From: Polynucleobacter sp. AP-Ainpum-60-G11
GTDB taxonomy: Bacteria; Pseudomonadota; Gammaproteobacteria; Burkholderiales; Burkholderiaceae
Direction of reading: 5' to 3'
DNA: 64,000 nucleotides
Assembly (NCBI RefSeq): GCF_018688375.1
Contig: NZ_CP061318.1
Span: 558,001 to 622,000, forward strand
Shown here: positions 9,863-19,682 of the stretch, piece by piece
Position numbering within the stretch: position 1 is the first letter of the stretch
Layout: every line of letters starts with the position of its first letter
The notes under the pieces: model-generated
What the model was told of the DNA's origin: nothing
The model's database searches: none
What the model saw: only the letters and a program-made list of their open reading frames with translations
Position numbers and translations under genes: made by a program

Positions 9863-9938
9863 ACATCCCCTTTAAGGGATGTCTCCGTGTATACACTCTT
9901 AGTTTTTTTGAGTGTGATGGTCAAAGGCATCGACCATC
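9863..9938 (-). promoter_or_regulatory. three-hairpin 5' leader of the rhlE mRNA
   Basis: Three separate perfect inverted repeats lie head to tail just upstream of the rhlE start. In transcript order they are 9938-9932 with 9922-9916 (7 bp), 9915-9910 with 9898-9893 (6 bp, A-rich loop), and 9882-9876 with 9869-9863 (7 bp). The third encloses the GGGG ribosome-binding run. The layout suggests translation controlled by RNA structure, for example by temperature or by the helicase itself. The role is inferred; the repeats are seen directly. Confidence 0.6.
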
Positions 9939-10104
9939 AGACAGGCGGCAGCGCGATTATGAACTTCTGTGTTTATGACTTCTAAACGATGCGCTGAAAT
10001 ATAGCTGGGGGGCGATGAATCAAATTGCTTTAAAAAGCCTCCTATTATGGCATTTCCAGAGGCTTATTACAAGGGTTTTCCCGAATTAATTACAAGTAAT
10101 GGCA

Positions 10105-11508
10105 TCAACGTAGCCAGCGCAATAGGCGCTGAACATTTTTGCCATAGGGTGGTCTGGCTAATTTAGTGCCTCTTAAAGGGCTCAAGCCAAACAAGCTGCC
10201 AACTTGTAAAACAGATTTGCGATGGCTAAAGGCATCAAAGCCTGCTTTGCCATGATAGGCACCCATGCCGCTTGGGCCAATACCGCCAAACGGTAAATCT
10301 TCTACTGCTGCATGCAATAGGGTGTCATTGATCGTCATACCACCGGAGCGGGTCTCATTCAGAATGCGCTGCATCACTTTTTTATCTTTACCAAACCAAT
10401 ACAGGGCTAATGGCTTAGGGCGTTCATTGATGTAGCGAATCACTGAATCAATATCACTGATTGCTAGGATCGGCAGAATGGGTCCAAACACTTCTTCTTT
10501 CATGATGAGTGCATCTTCAGGAGTATTTAGGAGTGCTACTGGCGTGAATGACGGCGCCGTATTTTTAGATGGGGTAATCAAAGGGATTGCTTGCGCGCCA
10601 CGGTCTACTGCATCTTGAACTAATTGATGCCATCTTGCCAACTGATGCTCATCAATGGCCCCCGTCAATTCCTCTGGGTTGGAAAATTGCTCTTGGGCTG
10701 CATTACGTAGCTCTTGAACAAATGTATTGCAATCACTCGCGTGCACTACTGCGTAATCAGGGGCAATACAGGTTTGCCCGCCATTTACCAACTTACCGTA
10801 AATAATGCTTGCAGCAGCATCTTTCAGTTTGGCTGAAGAGTCGACAATTGCTGGGGATTTGCCGCCCAACTCTAGGGTGATTGGTGTCAGGTGCTCTGCA
10901 GCTGCCCGCATCACCTTTTTTCCGATGCCCGCTGAACCAGTAAAGAAAAGATGATCAAACGGAAGTGCTGCAAAAGATTCGGCTACTTCGGTACCGCCTG
11001 TAGTGACACAAAACTCGCTAGGGTGGAAATATTCTTGAATTAATGTTGCTAAAAATCCAGAGGTACGCGAACTTCTCTCTGATGGCTTGAGCCAAACACG
11101 ATTGCCGGCAGCAAAAGCGGCGATAGCTGGAACTAGCGCTAGTTGGACTGGATAATTCCAAGGGCTCATGATTCCTATGACGCCCATCGATTGCATTTGG
11201 GTCCACGCATGAGAAGAGCCCAGGAATCCTGGTGTTGGGACTAGCTCAGGCTTCATCCATTCTTTAAGGTGCTTGCGAGCATGTTTGCAGGCCTGATAAA
11301 CCATTTGGAACTCGAGCAACCGACTCTCAACGACATGCCGATTGCCGAAATCAGCAGTCAATACTTTGCAGATTTTTTCTTCATTGGCGCTAATCATGCG
11401 TTCGATGCGTCCAATTCGCTCAAGGCGAACCTCTAGCGTAGGGTTGGGTTCTGCGGCATAAGCAGCCTTGATTTCATCTAATTGGAGTGTGAAGCGATTT
11501 ATCGACAT
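10105..11508 (-). CDS. NAD(P)-dependent aldehyde dehydrogenase, coniferyl-aldehyde type
   Basis: 467-residue aldehyde dehydrogenase without the extra N-terminal stretch of the 490-residue class, as in CalB-like coniferyl aldehyde dehydrogenases and fatty aldehyde dehydrogenases. Catalytic residues are Asn118 in SPWNYP, Glu213 in LELGGKSP and Cys247 in NGGQTCIAPDY. The ARPPYG stretch near the C terminus and the basic end fit the same subgroup. It oxidises aldehydes to acids; the natural substrate cannot be told from sequence. It is flanked by rhlE upstream on the genome (same strand, 200-base gap) and divergent msrA. Confidence 0.88.
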   Translation of the reverse strand: MSINRFTLQLDEIKAAYAAEPNPTLEVRLERIGRIERMISANEEKICKVLTADFGNRHVVESRLLEFQMVYQACKHARKHLKEWMKPELVPTPGFLGSSHAWTQMQSMGVIGIMSPWNYPVQLALVPAIAAFAAGNRVWLKPSERSSRTSGFLATLIQEYFHPSEFCVTTGGTEVAESFAALPFDHLFFTGSAGIGKKVMRAAAEHLTPITLELGGKSPAIVDSSAKLKDAAASIIYGKLVNGGQTCIAPDYAVVHASDCNTFVQELRNAAQEQFSNPEELTGAIDEHQLARWHQLVQDAVDRGAQAIPLITPSKNTAPSFTPVALLNTPEDALIMKEEVFGPILPILAISDIDSVIRYINERPKPLALYWFGKDKKVMQRILNETRSGGMTINDTLLHAAVEDLPFGGIGPSGMGAYHGKAGFDAFSHRKSVLQVGSLFGLSPLRGTKLARPPYGKNVQRLLRWLR

Positions 11509-11560
11509 GGTTATTTGTGAGTGGCAAGCAAACGATTGAATAAGGTATTAGGATAAAGGC

Positions 11561-12133
11561 ATGATCGAAACTATCCTTAAAAACTATCCAAGTCTTGAGC
11601 GCGCCACTTTAGGAGGCGGGTGTTTCTGGTGTCTGGAGGCTGTTTACCAGCAAATCACAGGTGTGAGTGCAGTGGTTTCAGGGTATGCCGGAGGGGCAAT
11701 GGCCAATCCTGACTATGAATCTGTTTGCTCGGGTCAAACGGGCCATGCAGAAATCGTTGATGTCTATTTTGATCCAGCCGTAGTGTCCTACCGAGATTTA
11801 TTAGAAATCTTTTTTGTTATTCATGATCCAACTACCTTGAACTACCAGGGCAATGACCACGGTACGCAATATCGTTCAGTCATCTTTACTCATAGCGATA
11901 GTCAAAATGTCACGGCACATGAAGTAGTTAAAGAATTGGAGGATGCAAAGATCTATTCCAATCCAGTGGTGACTCAAATTGATGTTGCACCTGTTATTTA
12001 TCCAGCCGAGGATTATCACCAGAATTACTTTCGTCAGCACCCAGGTCAGGGCTACTGTATGGCAGTCGTTGCGCCTAAATTAGCGAAATTCAGATCGAAG
12101 TTTCAATCGCTCATTTCGCCAGAGTTTCGTTAA
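11561..12133 (+). CDS. msrA: peptide-methionine (S)-S-oxide reductase
   Basis: 190-residue MsrA that repairs oxidised methionine in proteins. The catalytic Cys21 sits in the GGGCFWC motif with Cys24 beside it, and the family's GYAGG and GHAEIVDVYFDP segments follow. FRQHPGQGYCMAVVAPKLAKF marks the C-terminal part with a resolving Cys. A GGATAAAGG ribosome site precedes the ATG. It is divergent from the aldehyde dehydrogenase. Confidence 0.95.
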   Translation: MIETILKNYPSLERATLGGGCFWCLEAVYQQITGVSAVVSGYAGGAMANPDYESVCSGQTGHAEIVDVYFDPAVVSYRDLLEIFFVIHDPTTLNYQGNDHGTQYRSVIFTHSDSQNVTAHEVVKELEDAKIYSNPVVTQIDVAPVIYPAEDYHQNYFRQHPGQGYCMAVVAPKLAKFRSKFQSLISPEFR

Positions 12134-12162
12134 GGAAGTCCGATTAAGCCTACCTGAGCTTA

Positions 12163-12798
12163 CTAAGGGGCTAAGCGAGCAATACGCCATTGAGCTCCAT
12201 CGAGCTGATAGTGAATGCGGTCATGCAAGCGCGAAGGGCGACCTTGCCAAAATTCAATCTCAGTAGGGTGTAGACGATAGCCTCCCCAATGATCAGGTCT
12301 TGGAGGTTTATCTCCAAAGTCAGCTGCGAAGCGCTTTTTAGCTTCCTCGAGAAATTCACGATTTGGAATCTCGGCACTTTGTGGCGAAGCCCAGGCCCCA
12401 ATACGGGAAGCTGCTGGGCGGGAGTGAAAGTATTCATCACTCTCTGTGGGACTGACACGCTCAACCAACCCCTTGATGCGCACTTGACGTTCTAGCTCGT
12501 GCCAATGAAATAACAGGGCAGCCTGAGGGCGAACGGCTAAGTCTTTGCCTTTTTGGCTTTCATAATTGGTAAAGAAGGTAAAGCCTGCTTCATCAGCGCC
12601 TTTTAGTAAGACAATACGGGCTGATGGATTTCCCGCTGCATCTCCTGTTGCCAAAGTCATGGAATTGGGTTCAGGGCATTCCGCTTTGACGGCTTGATCA
12701 AACCAAAGCTGAAATAAGCTCAGTGGATTGGGTGGAACCTCAGTCTCTGAAAGCTGGCCAAAGGTATAGTTTTTGCGGAGTTGAGCGATAGAGTCCAT
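12163..12798 (-). CDS. pdxH: pyridoxine/pyridoxamine 5'-phosphate oxidase
   Basis: 211-residue FMN enzyme making pyridoxal phosphate from the pyridoxine or pyridoxamine form. Recognisable blocks are [51 protein letters not shown] and the C-terminal [15 protein letters not shown]...W...RLAP end. The start beginning [11 protein letters not shown] matches the family; a frame open 36 bases further upstream would overlap the divergent tcdA start. The starts of pdxH and tcdA are only 22 bases apart. Confidence 0.95.
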   Translation of the reverse strand: MDSIAQLRKNYTFGQLSETEVPPNPLSLFQLWFDQAVKAECPEPNSMTLATGDAAGNPSARIVLLKGADEAGFTFFTNYESQKGKDLAVRPQAALLFHWHELERQVRIKGLVERVSPTESDEYFHSRPAASRIGAWASPQSAEIPNREFLEEAKKRFAADFGDKPPRPDHWGGYRLHPTEIEFWQGRPSRLHDRIHYQLDGAQWRIARLAP

Positions 12799-12820
12799 TT
12801 TTTCAGTATAAAGAGAAGCT

Positions 12821-13570
12821 ATGACAGAAGACAAGTTGGAAGACAGCGCTGGAGATCGTCGGTTTGGAGGTGTAGCTCGGCTATACGGACCAGAGTTGCG
12901 TGAGCGTTTCCGTCAAGCCACTGTCGTCGTAGCTGGATTGGGCGGAGTAGGTTCTTGGGCCGCCGAAGCTTTGGCTCGCACTGCCATCGGACATCTTGTT
13001 CTTATTGATTTTGACCACATTGCCGAAAGTAATACCAATCGTCAGCTGCACGCCTTGGAAGGTGAGTACGGCAAGGCAAAAGTACAAGCCATGACTGATC
13101 GCATTCGACTCATTAATCCCGAGATCACACTCACTACCCACGATGCTTTTTTGGAGCCAGAAAATCTGGATGTATTCATTCCTCAAGGTGCGATTGTTTT
13201 GGATGCTACTGATTCAGTGCAAACCAAAATTGCTTTAGCGGTTTGGGCTAATAAAAATCAGCGCGCTCTTGTGATGTGTGGTGCGGCTGGTGGAAAGTCA
13301 GATCCGACTTCCGTGAGATGTGATGATCTATCTCGAACAGAGCAAGATGCTTTACTGGCGAAGGTACGCCAAGGACTCAGGCAGGATCACGGCTTCTCAA
13401 GAAACCTCAAGAGAAAAATTGGTATTCGCGCGATCTACTCTCATGAGCCTCGCGCCGGAGTTGCTAGTGGTGGGCTGGCTTGTTCTGGCTATGGCTCAAC
13501 CGTGATGGTGACTGCGGCCTGCGGTTTGGCTGCTGCTGCTGAAGTCTTAAATCTCATCGCCACTCAGTAG
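12821..13570 (+). CDS. tcdA: tRNA threonylcarbamoyladenosine dehydratase (TcdA/YgdL)
   Basis: 249-residue E1-like (ThiF fold) enzyme that cyclises t6A37 of tRNA to ct6A using ATP. The nucleotide-binding loop is [15 protein letters not shown] near residue 40, followed by [15 protein letters not shown], the E1 ATP site, and [15 protein letters not shown]; a final [13 protein letters not shown] region is typical of TcdA. It is divergent from pdxH. No sulfurase partner such as csdA or csdE is nearby. Confidence 0.92.
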   Translation: MTEDKLEDSAGDRRFGGVARLYGPELRERFRQATVVVAGLGGVGSWAAEALARTAIGHLVLIDFDHIAESNTNRQLHALEGEYGKAKVQAMTDRIRLINPEITLTTHDAFLEPENLDVFIPQGAIVLDATDSVQTKIALAVWANKNQRALVMCGAAGGKSDPTSVRCDDLSRTEQDALLAKVRQGLRQDHGFSRNLKRKIGIRAIYSHEPRAGVASGGLACSGYGSTVMVTAACGLAAAAEVLNLIATQ

Positions 13571-13774
13571 ATTTTCTTAAATCCATCAATAAATCCTTAA
13601 GGGGAATCCCTGTAGGAAATTACGGATTCTGATGTCATCCCAAATTCATTCATTGCGCCTTGAGTCCATGCTTGGCTAGCTTCCCCATTTTTGACGCATC
13701 ACATTTATTTGTTTAAGCACTTTGTGCATTTTCATCCCCTAGTGTAGAGGCGCAGTCCTCCCTAGACTTTGCCT

Positions 13775-13809
13775 CGTTGGTGATTTACCAACGACAAATC
13801 GAAAGGAGG
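13775..13809 (+). promoter_or_regulatory. hairpin and ribosome site ahead of the permease
   Basis: A 7-bp perfect stem, CGTTGGT (13775-13781) with ACCAACG (13787-13793), lies directly before the strong ribosome site AGGAGG (13804-13809) that decides the TTG start at 13816. The leader upstream back to the tcdA stop is about 245 bases with no open frame, so regulation at RNA level is possible but unproven. Confidence 0.45.
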
Positions 13810-13815
13810 TCTCTT

Positions 13816-15198
13816 TTGCAGACTGAACAAACTGGTTTACAGCGCCACCTCAAGGTGCGGCATATTCGCCTGATGGCTTTGGGGTCTACTATCGGTGTTG
13901 GATTATTTCTCGGGTCGGCAAGCGCGATTCAAATCGCGGGACCCTCCATCTTGTTGGGATATTTGCTGGCTGGTATCGTCGCTTTCATCGTGCTTCGCAC
14001 CTTGGGCGAGATGGCGGTGCATGAACCCGTCGCAGGTTCATTTGCGGCTTATGCCAATACCTACGTCGGACCGCTTGCGGGATACATGGTGGGTTGGGGC
14101 TATTGGACTTACTGGATCGTCGTTGGAATAGCTGAAGTCACTGCCGTGGGTATTTATATGGGAATTTGGTTCCCTGAAACGCCACAGTGGATCTGGGCTT
14201 TGTCTTCCATTCTCATGATGGGACTGATCAACCTCATTGCCGTCAAAGTATTTGGTGAGTTTGAGTTTTGGTTTGCTCTCATTAAGGTGGTCGCAATTGT
14301 TGCCATGATTGCCTTAGGTGGTTCAGTCATTTTCTTTGGCTTTACCAATGACTGGAATCCGATTGGTTTAAGCAACCTATGGCAGCACGGTGGCTTCTTT
14401 CCCAACGGTATTAGTGGCATGTTGCTTTCCTTGCAGATGGTCTTATTTGCATACGTTGGTATTGAGATGATTGGTTTATCTGCTGGCGAGGCAGAGAACC
14501 CACGCAAAACTATTCCGATGGCAATTGATTCCTTGGCATGGCGCATCTTGATTTTTTACATGGGCGCGATCCTCGTCATCTTGGCGATCTTTCCTTGGAA
14601 TGAAGTTGGCCAGCAAGGCAGTCCATTTGTCGTGATGTTTGAGCGAATTGGTTTGCGTGAAGCCGCTGGAATTATTAACTTTGTAGTCATTACTGCAGCC
14701 TTGTCATCCTGTAATGCCGGCATCTTCAGCGGTGGGCGACTCTTATATGCACTCTCAGTCAATGGCTATGCGCCGTCACCATTTGCCAAATTATCCAAAT
14801 ACGGTGTTCCACATCGTGCGGTGATGGCAACAGTCGCAGTTTGTATGACTGGCGTGGTACTGAACTACTTCGTTCCGGACAAGGCATTCCAATACATCAT
14901 GGCCGCAGTGACCTTTGTCGGCTTGATGGTGTGGATCGCTATTGTGATTACTCAAATTCAGTTTCGTCGCTCGCTTACTAAAACCCAGGTTGCCGAGTTG
15001 GCATATCGAACACCTTGGTGGCCCTATTCCTCATGGTTTGCATTGGCATTCATTGCTCTGGTAGTGGTGTTGATGGGCTTTCATGAGGATTCACGGGTTG
15101 CCTTGGTCTTAGGCCCGTGCTTATTGGGCGTATATCTCGCCATGTTTTACATCGTTGGCTTGCATCGCAAAACAAAACTAAGTAGTGAATTCAAATAA
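13816..15198 (+). CDS. amino acid permease, APC family (AAT group)
   Basis: 460-residue inner membrane transporter with twelve predicted helices, of the amino acid transporter group that includes CycA, ProY and AnsP. The hallmark N-terminal block RHIRLMALGSTIGVGLFLGSA and the following GEMAVHEPVAGSFAAYA are clear. Proton symport of small neutral amino acids is usual in this group. The TTG start six bases after AGGAGG is chosen; an upstream TTG at 13777 lacks a ribosome site and lies in a hairpin. The gene is 10 bases upstream of ald, which points to alanine, serine or glycine as substrate (inference). Confidence 0.9.
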   Translation: MQTEQTGLQRHLKVRHIRLMALGSTIGVGLFLGSASAIQIAGPSILLGYLLAGIVAFIVLRTLGEMAVHEPVAGSFAAYANTYVGPLAGYMVGWGYWTYWIVVGIAEVTAVGIYMGIWFPETPQWIWALSSILMMGLINLIAVKVFGEFEFWFALIKVVAIVAMIALGGSVIFFGFTNDWNPIGLSNLWQHGGFFPNGISGMLLSLQMVLFAYVGIEMIGLSAGEAENPRKTIPMAIDSLAWRILIFYMGAILVILAIFPWNEVGQQGSPFVVMFERIGLREAAGIINFVVITAALSSCNAGIFSGGRLLYALSVNGYAPSPFAKLSKYGVPHRAVMATVAVCMTGVVLNYFVPDKAFQYIMAAVTFVGLMVWIAIVITQIQFRRSLTKTQVAELAYRTPWWPYSSWFALAFIALVVVLMGFHEDSRVALVLGPCLLGVYLAMFYIVGLHRKTKLSSEFK

Positions 15199-15208
15199 GG
15201 AGATAGAA

Positions 15209-16327
15209 ATGATTGTTGGCGTACCTCAAGAAGTCAAGAATAATGAATTTCGTGTTGGCTTAACCCCAGGCAATGTAAGGGGTTTATGTAAGCAGGGTCA
15301 CTCCGTTTTAGTGCAGCGTGGGGCTGGTGAGCAGATTGGTCTGAGTGATGAGTCTTATCGTTTGGCAGGAGCTACTTTAATTAACAGCGCTGCTGAAGTT
15401 TTTGCAAAAGCAGAAATGGTGGTGAAGGTAAAAGAACCTCAGCCACAAGAGTGCGCAATGTTGCGTGAGGATCAGATCCTCTTTACCTATTTACATCTGG
15501 CTCCAGATCCTCAGCAGACCAAGGCGCTGCTTGCTTCAGGCGCAAGTTGCATCGCCTACGAGACGGTAACTTCGTGCAATGGCGCTCTTCCTCTTTTGGC
15601 GCCAATGAGTGAGGTCGCTGGCAGGATGTCGATTCAGGCGGCTGCCGCACATTTAGAAAAAACCAACGGAGGTTTAGGCATCTTGATGGCGGGTGTGCCG
15701 GGCGTAGCGCCTGCAAAGGTGGTCATATTGGGCGCAGGCGTAGTGGGGCGTAACGCTTTACAAATGGCCGTTGGTTTGGGTGCAGATGTTTGTATCTTCG
15801 ATCGCAATATTGATTGCTTAAGACAGATTGACATACTTTATGGCAATCGCGTGAGAACCTTCTATGCCGATCCTCTCTTGGTAGAGTTGGAGGTGTGTGA
15901 GGCCGATGTGGTGATAGGTGCTGTGCTCTTACCAGGTGCGGCAGCGCCAAAGTTAGTCACTCGGGAGATGGTGCGCAAAATGAAGTCGGGGGCAGTAGTG
16001 GTAGATGTGGCGATAGATCAAGGTGGCTGCTTTGAGACTTCGAAACCTACTACGCACACTGATCCTACTTTTATCGTGGATGGTGTACTGCACTACTGCG
16101 TTGCTAACATGCCTGGTGCGGTTGCCAGAACCTCAACCTTTGCTTTGACTAATGCAACTTATCCATTTATTGAGGCATTGGCAAATCGAGGAATGATAAA
16201 AGCGCTCTCGCATGATCATCATTTGCGTAATGGCTTAAGCGTGCATCGAGGCAATCTGACTTCTGAGCCAGTTGCTAAGGCTCAGAAAGTGGATTTTGTG
16301 TCCGCAGAGGAGTTGTTGGCAGCCTAG
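15209..16327 (+). CDS. ald: alanine dehydrogenase
   Basis: 372-residue NAD-dependent enzyme converting L-alanine to pyruvate and ammonia. Family marks are IVGVPQEVKNNEFRVGLTP at the N terminus, the VVKVKEP lysine, the TYLHLAPD histidine, and the Rossmann loop VVILGAGVVGRNAL near residue 170. The ATG at 15209 follows AAGGAGA; an earlier in-frame ATG overlaps the permease end and gives a non-family extension. With the permease it likely forms an alanine uptake and breakdown operon. Confidence 0.95.
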   Translation: MIVGVPQEVKNNEFRVGLTPGNVRGLCKQGHSVLVQRGAGEQIGLSDESYRLAGATLINSAAEVFAKAEMVVKVKEPQPQECAMLREDQILFTYLHLAPDPQQTKALLASGASCIAYETVTSCNGALPLLAPMSEVAGRMSIQAAAAHLEKTNGGLGILMAGVPGVAPAKVVILGAGVVGRNALQMAVGLGADVCIFDRNIDCLRQIDILYGNRVRTFYADPLLVELEVCEADVVIGAVLLPGAAAPKLVTREMVRKMKSGAVVVDVAIDQGGCFETSKPTTHTDPTFIVDGVLHYCVANMPGAVARTSTFALTNATYPFIEALANRGMIKALSHDHHLRNGLSVHRGNLTSEPVAKAQKVDFVSAEELLAA

Positions 16328-16357
16328 TAATTTCCATGAAGTGGCGAAGATGAATGT

Positions 16358-16383
16358 CTTGGGGGCTTAGGTTCCCAAGCTTT
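16358..16383 (+). terminator. hairpin after ald, possible terminator
   Basis: CTTGGG (16358-16363) pairs with CCCAAG (16374-16379) around a 10-base loop, followed by a short CTTTCCT run. The T tract is poor, so it may only be a weak terminator or a leader hairpin for the next gene. Confidence 0.4.
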
Positions 16384-16400
16384 CCTCTATCATTCCAGGA

Positions 16401-16976
16401 ATGGACTTATCTGCATTAGCACTTTCTACCGGCGTAGTCGCTTTGGCCGAGATGGGTGACAAAACCCAATTACTCTCCCTGATGTTGGCTGCCCGTTATC
16501 CAAAACAGGCTTTAGCCATTATTGCTGGCATCTTGATCGCGACCATTGCCAATCATGCTTGCGCAGCTTTACTGGGGCACTGGCTCACCATATTTATAAG
16601 TCCAGATTTACTCAAGTGGATTTTAGGTTTAAGTTTTCTAGGAATCGGACTTTGGCTCTTAGTGCCTGATCACATTGACGATGCCGCAGGATCCAAGGTG
16701 GCCGATAAAGCCTTTCAGGTGTTTATCCTGACCGTTGGACTCTTTTTCTTGGCTGAGATGGGGGATAAGACCCAAATCGCTACGATTGCCCTGGGCGCTA
16801 AATATTCGGATGTCTTCTCGGTAACGGTTGGCACCACATTGGGGATGATGTTAGCTAATGCCCCAGCCGTTTGGATTGGACAGAAGTTCACTAAACGTAT
16901 GCCGATTAAGTGGGTCCATGCGGTAGCTGCTGTGACCTTCATCGCCATTGGTGTCGCTACCCTCGTCTGGGCTTAG
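16401..16976 (+). CDS. TMEM165/GDT1 family cation transporter
   Basis: 191-residue membrane protein with six predicted helices arranged as two homologous halves. Each half carries the family signature E-x-G-D-K-T: LAEMGDKTQLLSLML near residue 15 and LAEMGDKTQIATIAL near residue 118. Family members export Mn2+ or Ca2+ in exchange for protons; bacterial homologues protect from manganese. No yybP-ykoY type riboswitch was recognised in the 73-base upstream gap. Confidence 0.9.
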   Translation: MDLSALALSTGVVALAEMGDKTQLLSLMLAARYPKQALAIIAGILIATIANHACAALLGHWLTIFISPDLLKWILGLSFLGIGLWLLVPDHIDDAAGSKVADKAFQVFILTVGLFFLAEMGDKTQIATIALGAKYSDVFSVTVGTTLGMMLANAPAVWIGQKFTKRMPIKWVHAVAAVTFIAIGVATLVWA

Positions 16977-17009
16977 GCCAAAATTTTCCTGGGGGCTTAA
17001 AATTGCCCT

Positions 17010-19619
17010 ATGAAAACTGATCTGCCACAGAGCTTTCGTAGGCTCGAATACCGCGCTCCCAATTACACCTTTTCACAGGTTGAGTTAGACATCGCTTTAG
17101 ATCCTGCTAGGACGATTGTGAAGAGTCGTCTGGATGTTCTGCCTGGTGCTGGGCATGAGGCTGGTGCACCTTTGGTATTGCAGGGCCATGAACTCGAGTT
17201 TGTAAGCTTGCGCATCAATGGCGAGGCCCATCGCCAGTTTGAGCTCACCCCTGAAACACTGACGATCCATGCGTTACCGCATGAGGGTAAACAGGCTTTC
17301 GTGGTTGAGATCATCTGCGTTTGTGTGCCTGAGAAAAATACCTCCCTCATGGGTCTATATGTTTCTAATGGAAATTTCTTTACCCAGTGTGAAGCTGAGG
17401 GTTTCAGAAAGATTACCTACTTCCTTGATAGACCGGATGTCATGGCGCGTTATCGCGTTACTCTCCGTGCTCGTGAGGCGCAGTACCCGGTGTTGCTATC
17501 CAATGGCAACCTCATCAGCAATGAGAAGTTATCGAATGGCTGGCATAGCGCTGTTTGGGAAGATCCATTTCCAAAGCCTTCGTATTTATTTGCTTTAGTT
17601 GCCGGTAAGTTGGAATGTATTGAAGAAACTATCACCACCAGTAGCGGTGCTAAAAAGTTGCTCCAGATTTGGGTTGAGCCGCATGACTTAAAAAAGACCC
17701 GTCATGCCATGGATTCCTTGATTGCCTCAATTCATTGGGATGAAAAACGCTACGGCCTTGAGCTTGATCTTGAGCGTTTCATGATTGTGGCGGTAGGTGA
17801 TTTCAATATGGGCGCAATGGAAAATAAGGGCCTCAATGTTTTCAATACCAAATATGTCCTTGCTCAAGCAGAAACGGCAACGGATGCTGACTTCGCCAAT
17901 ATTGAAAGCGTAGTAGCCCATGAGTACTTTCATAATTGGACTGGTAACCGAGTTACTTGCCGTGATTGGTTTCAGCTTTCTCTCAAAGAGGGTTTAACTG
18001 TATTCCGTGATCAAGAGTTCTCCGCCGATCAAATGGGTAGTGAGTCTGGCAGGGCAGTGAAGCGTATTGAAGATGTCCGTTTATTGCGTCAACTACAGTT
18101 CCCTGAGGATGCGGGTCCAATGGCGCACCCAATTCGTCCAGACGAGTATCAAGAGATCAATAACTTCTATACCGTGACCGTCTATGAGAAGGGTGCTGAA
18201 GTCGTTCGTATGTACCAAACGCTCTTAGGTATAGATGGTTTCCGCAAAGGCATGGATCTCTACTTTAAGCGCCATGATGGTCAGGCGGTTACTTGCGATG
18301 ATTTCTTGGCTGCTATGGCAGATGCCAATGGTCGAGATCTTACCCAATTTAAAAACTGGTACAGCCAGGCAGGCACACCTAAGGTCAAGGTAGAAGAATT
18401 TTACGACGCAGATAAAAAACAATATCAAATTACCTTAACGCAATGCCCTTCAGTAAATACGGCGCACAAAGATAGCAAGCCTTTTCACATTCCATTGAAG
18501 ATGCGTCTACTAACACCTGCAGATGATCAGGTGGAGACTTTATTGGAGTTAACTCGAGACCAGCAAACTTGGACCTTTGATCAAGTGACAAGTCACCCGG
18601 TGCTGTCGATCAATCGTAATTTCTCAGCCCCGATCAATTTAGATTTTGATCAAAGCGAGGCCGATCTACTGACGATGTTCTCGAGTGATGACGATGCTTT
18701 CAATCGCTGGGAAGCCGGTCAGACAATTGCAATGCAAATGATTCTGGGCAATCGTTTACCTGATCAGGCGCTAATTGAGGCTTATCGCACTCTCTTGACT
18801 GATTCAGAGTTAGATCCTGCATTCAAAGAGTTGGTGCTAACCCTTCCTGCAGAGACGTATTTATATGAACAGTGCACCAGCGTTGACCCTCAGCAGATTT
18901 ATGCTGCCCGTCGCGCCTTCCGCCACGCTATTGCCAGTGAGCTGCGTATCGAGTGGGCCGCCCTCTATCAACAGATGCAAACGCCAGGACCTTTTAGTCC
19001 TGATGCAACAAGCGCTGGTAAACGCGCTTTAAAGAATTTGGCATTAAGCATGCTGCTCGAAGCGGACCCCTTGATCTGGGCGCCCATGGCGGTTAATCAG
19101 TATCAGAATGCTGACAATATGACCGATCGTTATGCAGCATTAGCGGGGTTGGTGATTCATGGAAGCAAATCTGCAGCAGCTTGTCTGGAAGATTTTTATA
19201 CTCGATTTGCGGATGATGCTTTAGTAATTGATAAGTGGTTTGCATTGCAATCAAGCAGGCCTCCAGTAGCGAATGCTGAATCCACCTTGAGTGAAGTCAA
19301 ACGTTTGCGTGAACACGAAGCTTTTAAGATGAATAACCCCAACCGGGTTCGTAGTGTGATTCATGCTTTCTGTATGAATAATCCCGCCAGCTTTCATCAA
19401 GTGGATGGCAGTGGTTATGCTTTTTGGGCTGAGTCTGTTTTAGCCTTAGACCCCATCAACCCACAAGTTGCTGCTCGTTTAGCTCGGGGATTAGATCGCT
19501 GGCGTCAGTTTGCCCCGATTTATCAGGAGCAGATGCTGTCAGCCCTAAGGCAGGTTGCTGCGTGCGAAACCCTTTCTGCAGATGTCAAAGAGGTGGTTTC
19601 TAAGGCTTTAGGTAATTAG
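17010..19619 (+). CDS. pepN: aminopeptidase N (alanyl aminopeptidase, M1)
   Basis: 869-residue zinc metallopeptidase removing N-terminal residues from peptides in the cytoplasm. The substrate-binding GAMEN motif and zinc motif HEYFH (His304, His308) followed by NWTGNR are present, with the second-shell Glu in LSLKEGLTVFRD. The length and C-terminal helical domain agree with the E. coli-type PepN of about 870 residues. The ATG is 33 bases after the previous gene. Confidence 0.96.
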   Translation: MKTDLPQSFRRLEYRAPNYTFSQVELDIALDPARTIVKSRLDVLPGAGHEAGAPLVLQGHELEFVSLRINGEAHRQFELTPETLTIHALPHEGKQAFVVEIICVCVPEKNTSLMGLYVSNGNFFTQCEAEGFRKITYFLDRPDVMARYRVTLRAREAQYPVLLSNGNLISNEKLSNGWHSAVWEDPFPKPSYLFALVAGKLECIEETITTSSGAKKLLQIWVEPHDLKKTRHAMDSLIASIHWDEKRYGLELDLERFMIVAVGDFNMGAMENKGLNVFNTKYVLAQAETATDADFANIESVVAHEYFHNWTGNRVTCRDWFQLSLKEGLTVFRDQEFSADQMGSESGRAVKRIEDVRLLRQLQFPEDAGPMAHPIRPDEYQEINNFYTVTVYEKGAEVVRMYQTLLGIDGFRKGMDLYFKRHDGQAVTCDDFLAAMADANGRDLTQFKNWYSQAGTPKVKVEEFYDADKKQYQITLTQCPSVNTAHKDSKPFHIPLKMRLLTPADDQVETLLELTRDQQTWTFDQVTSHPVLSINRNFSAPINLDFDQSEADLLTMFSSDDDAFNRWEAGQTIAMQMILGNRLPDQALIEAYRTLLTDSELDPAFKELVLTLPAETYLYEQCTSVDPQQIYAARRAFRHAIASELRIEWAALYQQMQTPGPFSPDATSAGKRALKNLALSMLLEADPLIWAPMAVNQYQNADNMTDRYAALAGLVIHGSKSAAACLEDFYTRFADDALVIDKWFALQSSRPPVANAESTLSEVKRLREHEAFKMNNPNRVRSVIHAFCMNNPASFHQVDGSGYAFWAESVLALDPINPQVAARLARGLDRWRQFAPIYQEQMLSALRQVAACETLSADVKEVVSKALGN

Positions 19620-19682
19620 GTTCACTGGAACAAGGCAAAATAGAGCCAATACAGAAATAAACCCATTTCGGAGAAATTCCTT

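Noticed and set aside
12171..12464. 97-residue open frame inside pdxH
   Set aside because: Same strand but other frame within a clear pdxH gene; no family features.
16328..16400. Possible manganese riboswitch before the GDT1-type transporter
   Set aside because: The gap is only 73 bases and shows a simple hairpin, with none of the yybP-ykoY conserved motifs recognised.
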